NCBI GenBank assembly: GCA_004570425.1
Contig: SPQJ01000028.1
Coordinates: 1-54,757 of the forward strand
Direction of reading: 5' to 3'
DNA: 54,757 nt
Origin: Bacillus sp. AZ43
Lineage (GTDB): Bacteria; Actinomycetota; Actinomycetes; Mycobacteriales; Geodermatophilaceae
Below, piece by piece: positions 25,477 through 33,759 of this stretch (positions within the stretch are counted from its first letter, which is position 1; each line of letters begins with the position of its first letter). A program made the translations under genes and the position numbers. The notes beneath the pieces are model-generated. The model saw only the letters and a program-made list of their open reading frames with translations, made no database searches and was not told the origin of the DNA.

Positions 25477-28092
25477 GTGAGCACAGTGACCGGGGCGAGC
25501 CGGACCCGATCCGCCCACCTGCCGGCGCAGCTGTCGGCCCCGGTGCGGCGGCTGATGAGCTCGGGCGTCGCCGGGGCGGGGCTGATGGTGGTGGCCACCG
25601 TCGTGGCCCTCGTCTGGGCCAACTCCCCGTGGGGCGCGGCCTACGACGAGCTCTGGCACAGCGAGTTCGCCGTGCGGTTCGGCACGAACGAGATCGCGAT
25701 GGACCTGCAGCACTGGGTCAACGACGGCCTGATGGTGTTCTTCTTCTTCCTCATCGGGATGGAGGTCCGCCGCGAGCTCTCGATGGGCGAGCTCGTGCAG
25801 CGCAGCCGGCTGACCGCGCCCGCGCTCGCCGCCGTCGCCGGCCTGGTCGTCCCGGCGCTGATCTACCTGGCGATCAACGCCGGCGGCGAGGGTGCCGTCG
25901 GCTGGGGCATCCCGATGGCCACCGACACCGCCTTCGTCCTGGGTGCCCTGGCCGTGTTCGGCCAGCACGCGCCCATCCAGCTGCGGGTCTTCCTGCTCTC
26001 GCTGTCGGTGGTCGACGACATCGGCGCGCTCAGCGCGATCGCGATCTTCTACTCCGAGGAGATCGACCTGGTCGCTCTCGGCATCGCGGCGCTGTGCGTG
26101 CTGGCCTTCATCGGGCTCTCCCGCATGCAGGTGTGGCGCGGGCCGGCCTACTTCGCCGTCGGTGCGGTGATGTGGGTGGCCATGCACGCCTCCGGCGTGC
26201 ACGCGACGATCGGCGGCGTCGTCCTGGGCCTGCTGGTCAGCGCCTACCCGCCGCGCCGGGCCGAGGTCGAGCGCGCCGGCTCGCTGGCCCGCGCCTTCCG
26301 CCAGTCGCCGGAGGCGGCGCTGGCCCGCGAGGCCAAGCTGTCGGTGGAGCGCGCCATCTCCCCGAACGAGCGGATCGGCGCGGTCCTCGTGCCGTGGAGC
26401 AGCTACGTGGTGGTGCCGGTGTTCGCGCTGGCCAACGCCGGCGTCCGCATCGACGGCGACCTGCTGGAGCGGGCGCTCACCTCGCCGGTGACGATCGGTG
26501 TCTTCCTCGGCCTGGCCGTGGGCAAGCTGCTCGGCGTCGGGCTCGCCGCGACCCTCGTCGTGCGGCTGCGGCTGGGCGCCCTGCCGCCCGGCGTGAACCT
26601 CGGCAGCGTCTGGAGCGGCGCGGCCCTCACCGGCCTGGGGTTCACCGTCTCGCTGTTCGTCACCGACCTGGCCTTCGACGACGAGCGCCTCCGCGAGGAG
26701 GCGACCGTCGGCATCCTGGCCGCCGCGGTCGTCTCGACCGTCCTGGGCGCGGTCTTCTTCCGCCTGCTGGGTCGTGGCGGCGGGCGTCCGGAGCGGCCGC
26801 TGCTGCTGCAGCCGCCGGTCGACCCGGCGGTCGACCACATCCGGGGCCGGGCCGACGCGCCGCTCACGCTCGTCGAGTACGGGGACATGGAATGCCCCTT
26901 CTGCGGTCGCGCCACCGGCGTCGTGGCCGAGCTGCGGGAGCGCTTCGGCGACGACCTGCGCTACGTCTTCCGGCACCTGCCGCTGGTCGACGTCCACCCG
27001 CACGCGCAGCTGGCCGCGGAGGCCGTCGAGGCCGCCGGCGCGCAGGGGAAGTTCTGGCAGATGCACGACAAGCTCTTCGCCCACCAGGACGCGCTCGAGG
27101 GGCCCGACCTGCTCGACCACGCATCGGCCCTGGGGCTGGACCTCGAGCGGTTCGCCCGGGAGCTCGGTGACGGCACCCACGCCCAGCGGATCCGGGACGA
27201 CGTCGCCGGCGCCGAGGCCAGCGGGGTCGAGGGGACGCCCACCTTCTTCGTGAACGGCGTCCGGCACACCGGCCGGGCCGGCACCGACGAGCTCGCCGCG
27301 GCCCTGCTCCGCAGCGACCCGCGCGGCACGCCCGTGGAGCGGTCCGTCGCCGAGCCGGCCCCGCGGGTCCGGCCGCCGTCGCCGGTGACCCCGCCGGCCC
27401 GGCTGCCCGCCGTGGAGGGGCTCGAGGAGACGGTCGATCCGACCGGCGGGTCCCCGCGGCTCGACGAGCGCCAGCTCGCCGTCCTGCGCCGGGCCGGCCG
27501 CCGGCGCCGGACCACCGCCGGGGAGGTGCTGGTCCAGGGCGGCGCCAGCGAGTGGGACTTCGTGGTGGTCCTGGAGGGCACCGCCGCCGTGCTCGAGGAG
27601 CCCGATCCCGCCTCCGGTCACCCGCCGCGGCCGGTGACCGTCGTCGGCCCGGGGCGCTTCCTCGGCGGGCTCAACATGCTCGCCGGCCAGCGCGCCGTCC
27701 GGACGGTGGTGGCGGCGACGCCGGGCGTCGTCGTCACCCTGAGCGTGGAGCGCCTGCGGGAGGTGATGGCCGGCGACCGGGAGCTCGCCGACGTGATCAT
27801 GCGGGCGTTCCTGCTGCGCCGGGCGATGCTGATCGGCAAGGCGTCGGGGATGCGGGTGGTGGGCGACCCGGCCTGGCCGGCCAGCAGCCGGCTGCGGGCG
27901 GTGCTCGACGAGCACGGCGTGACCTACGACTGGCTGGACCCCGCCGAGAACGAGGCGGCGCGGGCGATGCTCGCCGAGAACGACGCCCTCGACGAGGAGC
28001 GTCCGGTCGTCGTCGCCCCGGACGGCCGGGTCCTGGTCGACCCCGACCGCGAGCAGCTGCTGCGGGCCGCCGGGGTGGACCGGGTCGGTTAG
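25477..28092 (+). CDS. nhaA: NhaA Na+/H+ antiporter - DsbA - cyclic-nucleotide-binding - glutaredoxin-like fusion
   Basis: 871 residues in one frame. (1) NhaA, about 20-430: LQHWVNDGLMVFFFFLIGME, PMATDTAFVLG, LSVVDDIGALSAIAIFY (ion-binding Asp pair) and SGVHATIGGVVLGL. (2) DsbA-type thioredoxin, about 445-615, with active site CPFC (Cys473, Cys476) and EGTPTFFVNG with the cis-Pro. (3) Cyclic-nucleotide-binding domain, about 660-790: GEVLVQGGASEWDFVVVLEG, GPGRFLGGLNMLAGQRAVRT. (4) A glutaredoxin-like tail, about 793-871, without cysteines, resembling the segment linking cNMP and reductase domains in some actinobacterial thioredoxin reductases, but the reductase is absent. NhaA-DsbA fusions are known; the two further modules are unusual. 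A cytoplasmic sensor role for redox and ligand is inference. GTG 25477. Confidence 0.9.
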   Translation: MSTVTGASRTRSAHLPAQLSAPVRRLMSSGVAGAGLMVVATVVALVWANSPWGAAYDELWHSEFAVRFGTNEIAMDLQHWVNDGLMVFFFFLIGMEVRRELSMGELVQRSRLTAPALAAVAGLVVPALIYLAINAGGEGAVGWGIPMATDTAFVLGALAVFGQHAPIQLRVFLLSLSVVDDIGALSAIAIFYSEEIDLVALGIAALCVLAFIGLSRMQVWRGPAYFAVGAVMWVAMHASGVHATIGGVVLGLLVSAYPPRRAEVERAGSLARAFRQSPEAALAREAKLSVERAISPNERIGAVLVPWSSYVVVPVFALANAGVRIDGDLLERALTSPVTIGVFLGLAVGKLLGVGLAATLVVRLRLGALPPGVNLGSVWSGAALTGLGFTVSLFVTDLAFDDERLREEATVGILAAAVVSTVLGAVFFRLLGRGGGRPERPLLLQPPVDPAVDHIRGRADAPLTLVEYGDMECPFCGRATGVVAELRERFGDDLRYVFRHLPLVDVHPHAQLAAEAVEAAGAQGKFWQMHDKLFAHQDALEGPDLLDHASALGLDLERFARELGDGTHAQRIRDDVAGAEASGVEGTPTFFVNGVRHTGRAGTDELAAALLRSDPRGTPVERSVAEPAPRVRPPSPVTPPARLPAVEGLEETVDPTGGSPRLDERQLAVLRRAGRRRRTTAGEVLVQGGASEWDFVVVLEGTAAVLEEPDPASGHPPRPVTVVGPGRFLGGLNMLAGQRAVRTVVAATPGVVVTLSVERLREVMAGDRELADVIMRAFLLRRAMLIGKASGMRVVGDPAWPASSRLRAVLDEHGVTYDWLDPAENEAARAMLAENDALDEERPVVVAPDGRVLVDPDREQLLRAAGVDRVG

Positions 28093-28919
28093 CCGCGGCG
28101 GGGGCCGCCGTCCTGGTCGAGCACGATCTCCTCGCGCTGGACCTGCCCGGTCACGGTCTCCTGGCCCTCGACCAGCTCGGTGCGCAGGCGGACCCGCTCG
28201 GTCGGGACGACCTCCACGCTCACCACCGGCCGTTCGGTGTGCAGGATGATCTCGGCGGGCAGGCCGGTGGCGTCCGCGGCCCGGCCCTCGTCGGCGACGA
28301 GCGTCTCGCCGGGTCCGTCGTCGGGGGCGTCGACGGGCACGTGCTCGACCCGGATCTCCTCGCGCCGGACCGGCACGGTGATCTGGACCTCCTCGGTGAC
28401 GACGTACTTCACCAGCCGTGCCCGGGTGGTCGCGACGCGCTCGGTGCCCACCCGCAGCTGCTCCTCGCTGCGGACCATCGCGCCGTCGTCGGCGGGTGCC
28501 GGCGGGCGGGCGGCGGCGGGCATCTCCACGGTGGGCTGCGCCTCCCGGGCCGCCGCCGGGGACGCGTCCGATGCCGCCACCGCGGGCTCGGCCGCCGGTG
28601 GCGCCGTTCCCGTGCCCGCGCCGTAGTGCCTGCGGAGCTGCTCCTCCTCGTCGGGGCTGAGGTGCTCGCCCGCGAGGTGGGGCGCGCTCTTCACCGTCTC
28701 AGCGGCCACCGGCAGTCGCAGCGTGCCGTCGGTGAACGTCGCCTCCAGCGCGGGGACGACGGACTGCCGCGTGCCGAACAGCCCCGTCGTGACCGCGACC
28801 CACGACGGCGCACCCGTGCGGTCGTCGAGGTAGAAGTGCTCGACGGTGCCGATCTTCCGGCCGTCCGCGTCGTAGGCCGTCGACCCGATCGCGGCGGACA
28901 CCTGGCGTTCGTCCAGCAT
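28089..28919 (-). CDS. PRC-barrel and DUF2382 (YsnF/AvaK) stress protein
   Basis: 276 residues: PRC-barrel about 5-85 (IGSTAYDADGRKIGTVEHFY, WVAVTTGLFG, LPVAAETVKSAPH), an Ala-rich linker, then a DUF2382 domain about 155-270 with repeated RVATTRARLVKYVVTEEV, VPVRREEIRVEHVP and VPTERVRLRTELV strands. Such two-domain proteins are common in Geodermatophilaceae and linked to general stress, without known biochemistry. ATG 28919 follows GAGGGAGC; the longer frame to 28994 adds a non-family extension. Stops of this gene and the NhaA fusion overlap by 4 bases. Confidence 0.88.
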   Translation of the reverse strand: MLDERQVSAAIGSTAYDADGRKIGTVEHFYLDDRTGAPSWVAVTTGLFGTRQSVVPALEATFTDGTLRLPVAAETVKSAPHLAGEHLSPDEEEQLRRHYGAGTGTAPPAAEPAVAASDASPAAAREAQPTVEMPAAARPPAPADDGAMVRSEEQLRVGTERVATTRARLVKYVVTEEVQITVPVRREEIRVEHVPVDAPDDGPGETLVADEGRAADATGLPAEIILHTERPVVSVEVVPTERVRLRTELVEGQETVTGQVQREEIVLDQDGGPRRG

Positions 28920-29004
28920 GGCTCGCTCCCTCGCGCCGGCGCTCCGGCGAGCGCACTCCCCGAGGCGTTCCCCGGCGCGGTCGCCGCCGAACATGCGGCC
29001 CCGC

Positions 29005-29010
29005 TACCGT
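29005..29010 (+). promoter_or_regulatory. -10 box (TACCGT), leaderless-type, for CYTH-CHAD gene
   Basis: TACCGT, seven bases, then ATG 29018. The 98-base divergent space to the PRC-barrel gene contains no other clear signal. Confidence 0.45.
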
Positions 29011-29017
29011 CGGCGGG

Positions 29018-30538
29018 ATGGACGCCGGGCACCTGGAGATCGAGACGAAGTACGACGTCGACGACACCTTCGCCCTCCCCGCCCTGGACGGGCTGGACGG
29101 CGTCGCGACGGTGGACGGGCCCGTCGAGCACGCGCTCGAGGCGGTCTACCACGACGCGTCCGACCTCCGGCTGCTCCGGGCACGGGTGACCCTGCGCCGC
29201 CGCACCGGCGGTCCCGACGAGGGCTGGCATCTCAAGCTGCCGGCCGGGACGGCGCGCCGCGAGCTGCACGCGCCGCTGGGCCGGGCGGTGAAGAAGCCGC
29301 CGCGGGGGCTGCTCGGCCCCGTGGCGGGCGTCCTCCGCGGCGCCGCGACGGCGCCGGTCGCGACGCTGCGCACCCGCCGGGTCGTGACCTCCCTGCGCGA
29401 CGGGCAGGGCCGGCTGCTCGCCGAGGTCGCCGACGACACCGTCGTCGCCACCGTGCCCGGTCCGGGCCCCGGGGAGCCGGCCGAGGTGTCCACGTGGCGG
29501 GAGGTGGAGGTCGAGCTGGGCGGGGGCGACGAGGAGCTCGCCGCGGCCGTCGGGCTGCGGCTGATGGCCGCGGGTGCGCGTCCGTCGGACTCCGCGTCGA
29601 AGGCGGGGCGGGTCCTCGCCGGCCGGCTGCCGGCCGAGGAGCGACCCCGGCCGCGGAAGAAGGGGCCGCGGGCGGGGGAGTTCCTGCGGGCGGCGCTCCG
29701 CGACCAGCTGGCCGCGCTGCAGACGGCCGACCTCGCGCTGCGCACCGAGCAGCCCGGCGCCGTCCACCAGGTCCGCGTCGCCGCCCGCCGGCTGCGCAGC
29801 ACCCTGGCCGCCTTCCGGCCGGTGCTGGACCGGGAGGTCACCGAACCGCTGCGGGACGAGCTCTCCTGGCTCGGCGGGCAGCTCGCCGAGGCCCGGGACG
29901 CCGAGGTGGCGCTGGCCCACCTGCGGGAGCTGGTGGCCGGGGAGCCCGCCGAGCTGGTTCTCGGACCCGTCGCCACCCGCCTCCAGCAGGCCGAGCTCCG
30001 CGAGCAGCGGGCGGGCCTGGACCGGGCGCTCGGCACCCTCGCGGACCGGCGCTACCTGCGCCTGCTCGACGCCCTGCACGACCTGGTCGGCGACCCGCCG
30101 TTCACCGACCGCGCCGGCGAACGCCTGGAACCGGTGCTGCGCGACGTCGTGCGCCGGTCGGTGCGGCGGCTGCGGCGGCAGGTCTCCGCCGCCCGCGACG
30201 CGGGGGAGCACGACCGGGGGGAGGCGCTGCACGCGGTCCGGGTCGCGGCCAAGCGCGTCCGGTACGCCACGGAGATCGCGGTCGCGGAGGTGGGCGGCAC
30301 GAAGGCGGTGGCCCGGGCGGCCAAGCGGATGCAGAAGGCGCTCGGCGAGGTGCAGGACACCGTCGTCACCCGGGAGCTGTGCCGGCGGATGGGCCTCGTC
30401 GCCTTCGCCGAGGGCGAGAACGCGTTCACGTTCGGCCGGCTGCACGCACTGGAGCAGGCGCGCGCGGAGCGGGCCGAGGAGGCGTTCTGGGCGCTCGAGG
30501 CGCAGCTGCGCCCGGTGCTGAAGGACGCCGCGCGGTAG
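29018..30538 (+). CDS. CYTH-CHAD domain protein
   Basis: 506 residues. CYTH (triphosphate tunnel metalloenzyme) about 5-200 starts with the ExExK signature EIETKYDV (Glu7, Glu9, Lys11) and continues with basic and acidic tunnel strands (RARVTLRRR, WHLKLP, WREVEVEL). CHAD about 220-500 has the conserved His/basic repeats VHQVRVAARRLRS and LHAVRVAAKRVRY. CYTH domains hydrolyse inorganic triphosphate or make cAMP; CHAD binds polyphosphate granules. A polyphosphate-related triphosphatase is the best guess. No ppk gene is nearby. Confidence 0.9.
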   Translation: MDAGHLEIETKYDVDDTFALPALDGLDGVATVDGPVEHALEAVYHDASDLRLLRARVTLRRRTGGPDEGWHLKLPAGTARRELHAPLGRAVKKPPRGLLGPVAGVLRGAATAPVATLRTRRVVTSLRDGQGRLLAEVADDTVVATVPGPGPGEPAEVSTWREVEVELGGGDEELAAAVGLRLMAAGARPSDSASKAGRVLAGRLPAEERPRPRKKGPRAGEFLRAALRDQLAALQTADLALRTEQPGAVHQVRVAARRLRSTLAAFRPVLDREVTEPLRDELSWLGGQLAEARDAEVALAHLRELVAGEPAELVLGPVATRLQQAELREQRAGLDRALGTLADRRYLRLLDALHDLVGDPPFTDRAGERLEPVLRDVVRRSVRRLRRQVSAARDAGEHDRGEALHAVRVAAKRVRYATEIAVAEVGGTKAVARAAKRMQKALGEVQDTVVTRELCRRMGLVAFAEGENAFTFGRLHALEQARAERAEEAFWALEAQLRPVLKDAAR

Positions 30539-30544
30539 CCGCCT

Positions 30545-30565
30545 GCCCGCATCCGGCGTGCGGGC
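30545..30565 (+). terminator. weak hairpin after CYTH-CHAD gene
   Basis: GCCCGCA (30545-30551) pairs with TGCGGGC (30559-30565) across a 7-base loop, 6 bases after the stop. There is no T tract. Confidence 0.4.
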
Positions 30566-30581
30566 CTGGGAGAGTGGGCCC

Positions 30582-30620
30582 GTGACGGACGGCGGCTGGA
30601 CGGTGCGCCGGTGGCGCTGA
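30582..30620 (+). CDS. possible 12-codon leader ORF
   Basis: GTG 30582 opens a 12-codon frame (MTDGGWTVRRWR) whose TGA ends 10 bases inside the phosphoesterase gene. GAGAGT lies 6 bases before it, like the leaderless starts elsewhere. It may couple translation to the next gene or be chance; no conservation can be tested here. Confidence 0.2.
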   Translation: MTDGGWTVRRWR

Positions 30621-31840
30621 TCGCCCTGCTCGGCTTCGCCACTGTCGTGCTGCTGGCGATGCTCCTGCTGCACGGCTACCTGTGGCTGCGGCTCGTCCGC
30701 GGCACCACCCGGCCCGGGCGGCTGCGCCGGCGGCTGACCCTGCTCACCGTCGTCCTCGCGCTGCTGCCGGTGCTGGCGATCAGCCTGCGCCGCACGCTGC
30801 CGCTCGGCGCCGCGGCCCCGCTGGACTGGCTGGCCTACTGCTGGCTCGGCGTCGCCTTCTACGCCTTCCTCGCGCTGCTGGCGCTCGAGCCGGTGCGGCT
30901 CGTCCTCCGGCTCCTCGAGCGGCGGCGCGCACCCGTCCCGGTCACCGTGCCGCCGGCCCCCGTCGAAGACGCGAGCCGGCGCGAGGACGAGGTCCCCTCG
31001 CCGGCGCGGCGGCTGTTCATCGCCCGCTCGCTGGCGGTCACCGCGGGCGCGGTCGCGCTGGGCACCGCGGGCACCGGCGCGTACTTCGCCAACTCGCCGC
31101 CGGTCGTCCGCCGCGTCCCGGTCACGCTGGCGAACCTGGATCCCGCGCTGGACGGGCTGCGCATCGTCACCTTCTCCGACGGGCACCTGTCGGCGACCTA
31201 CGGCGGGCGCCGGTTCGAGCGGCTGGTCGAGCTCGTCAACGAGCAGCGCCCCGACGTCGTCGCGATCGTCGGTGACCTGGTCGACGGCGACGTCCCGGAG
31301 CTCGCCGACGAGGTGGCGCCGCTGGCGGACCTGGTCAGCGAGCAGGGCGTCTTCTTCGTCACCGGCAACCACGAGTACTTCGTCGACACCCGCGCGTGGA
31401 TGCGCCACCTGCCCACGCTCGGGGTCGACGTGCTGCGCAACGAGCGGGTGTCCATCCGGCGCGGGACGGCGTCCTTCGACCTGGCCGGGATCGACGACCG
31501 GACGGCGGAGAGCTCGGGCCTGCCCGGTCACGGTGCCGACCTCGACGCCGCGCTCGACGGCCGCGACGACGGCGTCCCGGTGGTCCTGCTGGCCCACCAG
31601 CCCGTCCAGGTGCAGCAGGCCCGGGCGGCGGGGGTGGACCTGCAGCTGTCCGGGCACACCCACGGCGGGCAGCTGTGGCCCTTCGACTACGCCATCCGGC
31701 TCGACCAGCCCGCGGTCGAGGGCCTCTCCCGGCACGGAAACACCCAGCTCTACGTCACCTCGGGCGCGGGGTACTGGGGGCCGCCCATGCGGATCGGGGC
31801 CCGCCCGGAGGTCACCGTCGTGGAGCTCCGGGCGCCCTAG
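30611..31840 (+). CDS. membrane-anchored metallophosphoesterase (YkuE-like)
   Basis: 409 residues: three hydrophobic helices in the first 100 residues, then a further membrane or Tat-like segment after RRLFIARSLAVTAG, and a calcineurin-type phosphoesterase domain about 165-405. Metal ligands: Asp/His in FSDGHLS, GDLVDGD, GNHEYF, LLAHQP and SGHTHGGQLW. The first motif has Gly where Ile/Leu is usual (SDGH for SDxH), which keeps the ligands. Likely a periplasmic-face phosphodiesterase of unknown substrate. GTG 30611 is the only fitting start. It converges with the TetR gene with a 4-base stop overlap. Confidence 0.87.
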   Translation: MALIALLGFATVVLLAMLLLHGYLWLRLVRGTTRPGRLRRRLTLLTVVLALLPVLAISLRRTLPLGAAAPLDWLAYCWLGVAFYAFLALLALEPVRLVLRLLERRRAPVPVTVPPAPVEDASRREDEVPSPARRLFIARSLAVTAGAVALGTAGTGAYFANSPPVVRRVPVTLANLDPALDGLRIVTFSDGHLSATYGGRRFERLVELVNEQRPDVVAIVGDLVDGDVPELADEVAPLADLVSEQGVFFVTGNHEYFVDTRAWMRHLPTLGVDVLRNERVSIRRGTASFDLAGIDDRTAESSGLPGHGADLDAALDGRDDGVPVVLLAHQPVQVQQARAAGVDLQLSGHTHGGQLWPFDYAIRLDQPAVEGLSRHGNTQLYVTSGAGYWGPPMRIGARPEVTVVELRAP

Positions 31841-32409
31841 CGGCGGTGCTCCAGCGCGTCGAACGCCTCGTCGACCAGTTCCTCGATCTTGCGCTCGCCG
31901 TTGCCGTCGGCCCAGGCGAGCACGCCCGTGGTGAAGGCGGCCAGGTAGGCGTTGATCAGGGCCGCCTCACCCGGGCCCGGGGCGGGGACCCCGGCGGAGG
32001 GCAGCGCGCCGGCGACCAGCTCGGCGGTGGTCCGCTCGAACTCCGCGGCCCGCCGGCGCAGCGACGGGGTGGTGGCGATGATCCGCCAGCGGACCAGCTG
32101 CGCCCCCATGTCCCACTGCGCGAAGAACATCGGCGCCGCCCGCCGGATCCGCTCGCCCACCGTCAGCTCGGCCGGCTGGGTGGCGAGCAGGGCCGCCACG
32201 TCGTCGGCCGTGGGCAGCTGCATCACCAGGTGTTCCTTGGACGGGTAGTGCGCGTAGAACGTCGGTACCGAGACGCCCGCCTCGCGGACGATCTGCGCCA
32301 CGGTCACGTGGTCGAAGCCGTCGCGCTGGAACAGCTCCAGCGCCGCGTCGTAGATCCGCTGGTGGGTGGCCGCCCATCGGCGTGCGCGCCAGTCCGGCGA
32401 CTCGGTCAC
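31837..32409 (-). CDS. TetR family transcriptional regulator
   Basis: 190 residues. N-terminal HTH about 17-62: IYDAALELFQRDGFDHVTVA, VREAGVSVPTFYAHYPSKEHL. The C-terminal ligand-binding domain is helical and not recognisable by ligand. GTG 32409 is preceded by GGAGG on the minus strand. Neighbours are convergent (phosphoesterase) and upstream pfkA in the same direction after a 169-base gap, so the target is probably its own promoter or a distant gene. Confidence 0.88.
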   Translation of the reverse strand: MTESPDWRARRWAATHQRIYDAALELFQRDGFDHVTVAQIVREAGVSVPTFYAHYPSKEHLVMQLPTADDVAALLATQPAELTVGERIRRAAPMFFAQWDMGAQLVRWRIIATTPSLRRRAAEFERTTAELVAGALPSAGVPAPGPGEAALINAYLAAFTTGVLAWADGNGERKIEELVDEAFDALEHRR

Positions 32410-32578
32410 GCTGTCCTCCGTTGCCCCGTCGGCCCGGACCGGCCACCGAACCGAGGGTTACGGGGCGATGGCGGAGGGCCAGTGCCCGCCATTGTGCGCC
32501 ACCGGTCGGTCGGACAGGGCCACACTCCGCCGCAACATGCCGCAGGCCGCCCGCGGAAACCCCCTGGTGAGGCCGCCG

Positions 32579-33607
32579 TCAGCCGGTGAAGGCGGTGGTC
32601 TCGGCCAGCCGTGCGGGGGTGACGGTCTTCAGCCGCGCGACGGCCTTCTCCAGCGGCACCAGCTCGATGTCGGTGCCCCGCAGCGCCACCATGGCGCCGT
32701 GGTTCCCCTCGTGCGCGGCGATGGTCGCGTGCAGGCCGAAGCGGGTGGCCAGCACGCGGTCGAACGAGGTCGGCGTCCCGCCGCGCTGCACGTGCCCGAG
32801 CACCGTCGTCCGGACCTCCTTGCCGGTCCGCCGCTCGAGCTCGGCCCCGAGCTGCTGGGCCACGCCGGTGAACCGGCGGTGGCCGAACTCGTCGACGCCG
32901 CCGTCGCGCAGCTCCATCGTCCCCGGCCGCGGCGAGGCACCCTCGGCGACGACGCCGATCACGTGCGAGTCCCCGCGCTCGAAGCGCTCGGTGACCAGCC
33001 GGCAGACCTGCTCGACGTCGAAGGGCTCCTCGGGCACGAGGGTCAGGTGCGCGCCGGACGCCAGGCCGGCGTGCAGGGCGATCCAGCCCGCGTGCCGGCC
33101 CATCACCTCCACCAGCAGCACCCGCTGGTGGGACTCGGCGGTCGTGTGCAGCCGGTCGATCATCTCGGTGGCGATGCTGACCGCGGTGTCGAAGCCGAAG
33201 GTCAGGTCGGTCTCGTCGATGTCGTTGTCGATGGTCTTCGGGACGCCGACCACCGGGACACCGGCCTGCGAGAGCAGGTGGGCGGCGGTGAGCGTGCCCT
33301 CGCCCCCGATCGGGATCAGCACGTCGACGCCGTGGGTGGCCAGCACGTCCTTCATCTGCGGGAGCTCCGCGCTCAGCCGCTCCGGCGCCACCCGGGCCGA
33401 GCCGAGGGTCGTCCCGCCGCGGGTGAGCAGGCCGTCGACGGCCGCGACGTCCAGGGGGGTGGTGCGGTCCTCCAGCAGGCCCCGCCAGCCGTCCCGGAAG
33501 CCGACGACCTCGCTGCCGTAGTGGTTGGCGGCGGTCCGGACGACGGACCGGATGACGGCGTTGAGGCCGGGGCAGTCGCCCCCGCCGGTGAGGACACCGA
33601 TGCGCAA
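32579..33607 (-). CDS. pfkA: ATP-type 6-phosphofructokinase
   Basis: 342 residues, the length of actinobacterial group III PFKs. Blocks: [15 protein letters not shown] at the N-terminus, [44 protein letters not shown]. The glycine in GGEGT (Asp in PPi-dependent enzymes) points to ATP as donor. TTG 33607 is chosen: it is preceded by GAGGGAG and gives the family N-terminus ([10 protein letters not shown]), while a longer frame to 33715 runs through the operator region. It converts fructose 6-phosphate to the 1,6-bisphosphate. It diverges from a HutC/DasR-type GntR gene that likely regulates it. Confidence 0.93.
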   Translation of the reverse strand: MRIGVLTGGGDCPGLNAVIRSVVRTAANHYGSEVVGFRDGWRGLLEDRTTPLDVAAVDGLLTRGGTTLGSARVAPERLSAELPQMKDVLATHGVDVLIPIGGEGTLTAAHLLSQAGVPVVGVPKTIDNDIDETDLTFGFDTAVSIATEMIDRLHTTAESHQRVLLVEVMGRHAGWIALHAGLASGAHLTLVPEEPFDVEQVCRLVTERFERGDSHVIGVVAEGASPRPGTMELRDGGVDEFGHRRFTGVAQQLGAELERRTGKEVRTTVLGHVQRGGTPTSFDRVLATRFGLHATIAAHEGNHGAMVALRGTDIELVPLEKAVARLKTVTPARLAETTAFTG

Positions 33608-33619
33608 CGGGCTCTCCCT

Positions 33620-33644
33620 CGTATGGTCGAGACCCGACCATACG
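33620..33644. promoter_or_regulatory. inverted repeat upstream of pfkA
   Basis: A perfect 10-bp inverted repeat CGTATGGTCG (33620-33629) / CGACCATACG (33635-33644) with a 5-base spacer. It contains GGTC-GA-GACC (33625-33634), which shares its half-sites with the DasR-type site GGTC-TA-GACC. It starts 13 bases before the pfkA start. Confidence 0.6.
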
Positions 33645-33660
33645 TCATGACGTCCTGACG
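33638..33660. repeat. 23-bp direct repeat, copy 1
   Basis: CCATACGTCATGACGTCCTGACG, matching copy 2 (33712-33734) at 20 of 23 bases; positions here give the site, which includes the 12-bp palindrome ACGTCATGACGT (33642-33653). It overlaps the right arm of the pfkA-side inverted repeat. Only positions and palindrome should be taken as the motif core. Confidence 0.6.
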
Positions 33661-33711
33661 AATGCCCCGCCGGCGCACCGTGTCCCGGTAGGTGGGACGC
33701 GGTGTGACGTC

Positions 33712-33734
33712 CCATACGACATGACGACCAGACG
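33712..33734. repeat. 23-bp direct repeat, copy 2
   Basis: Second copy of the element at 33638, differing at three positions, each T in copy 1 and A here (33719, 33727, 33730). The copies are offset by 74 bp, about seven helical turns, so they would lie on the same DNA face. It is flanked by GGGACG/CGTCCC arms (33694-33699, 33708-33713) and AGACGTCT (33730-33737). Confidence 0.6.
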
Positions 33735-33747
33735 TCTTGCCGTCCCG

Positions 33748-33753
33748 TACCTT
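33748..33753 (+). promoter_or_regulatory. -10 box (TACCTT), leaderless-type, for GntR gene
   Basis: TACCTT, six bases, then GTG 33760. This places the promoter immediately after repeat copy 2, a good position for repressor binding. Confidence 0.45.
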
Positions 33754-33759
33754 TGCGTC

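Noticed and set aside
24565-27915. A 1116-codon minus-strand frame opposite the NhaA fusion
   Set aside because: Composition is Gly/Asp/His/Arg-rich without domains; the plus strand holds recognisable NhaA, DsbA and cNMP blocks.
28691-31735. A 1014-codon minus-strand frame opposite CYTH-CHAD and the phosphoesterase
   Set aside because: Shadow frame; no domain blocks and contradicted by ExExK and GNHE/GHTH motifs on the plus strand.
33721-33759. ATG 33721 as start of the GntR gene
   Set aside because: It lies inside the second 23-bp repeat, has no ribosome binding site and adds 13 non-conserved residues; GTG 33760 is placed correctly relative to TACCTT.
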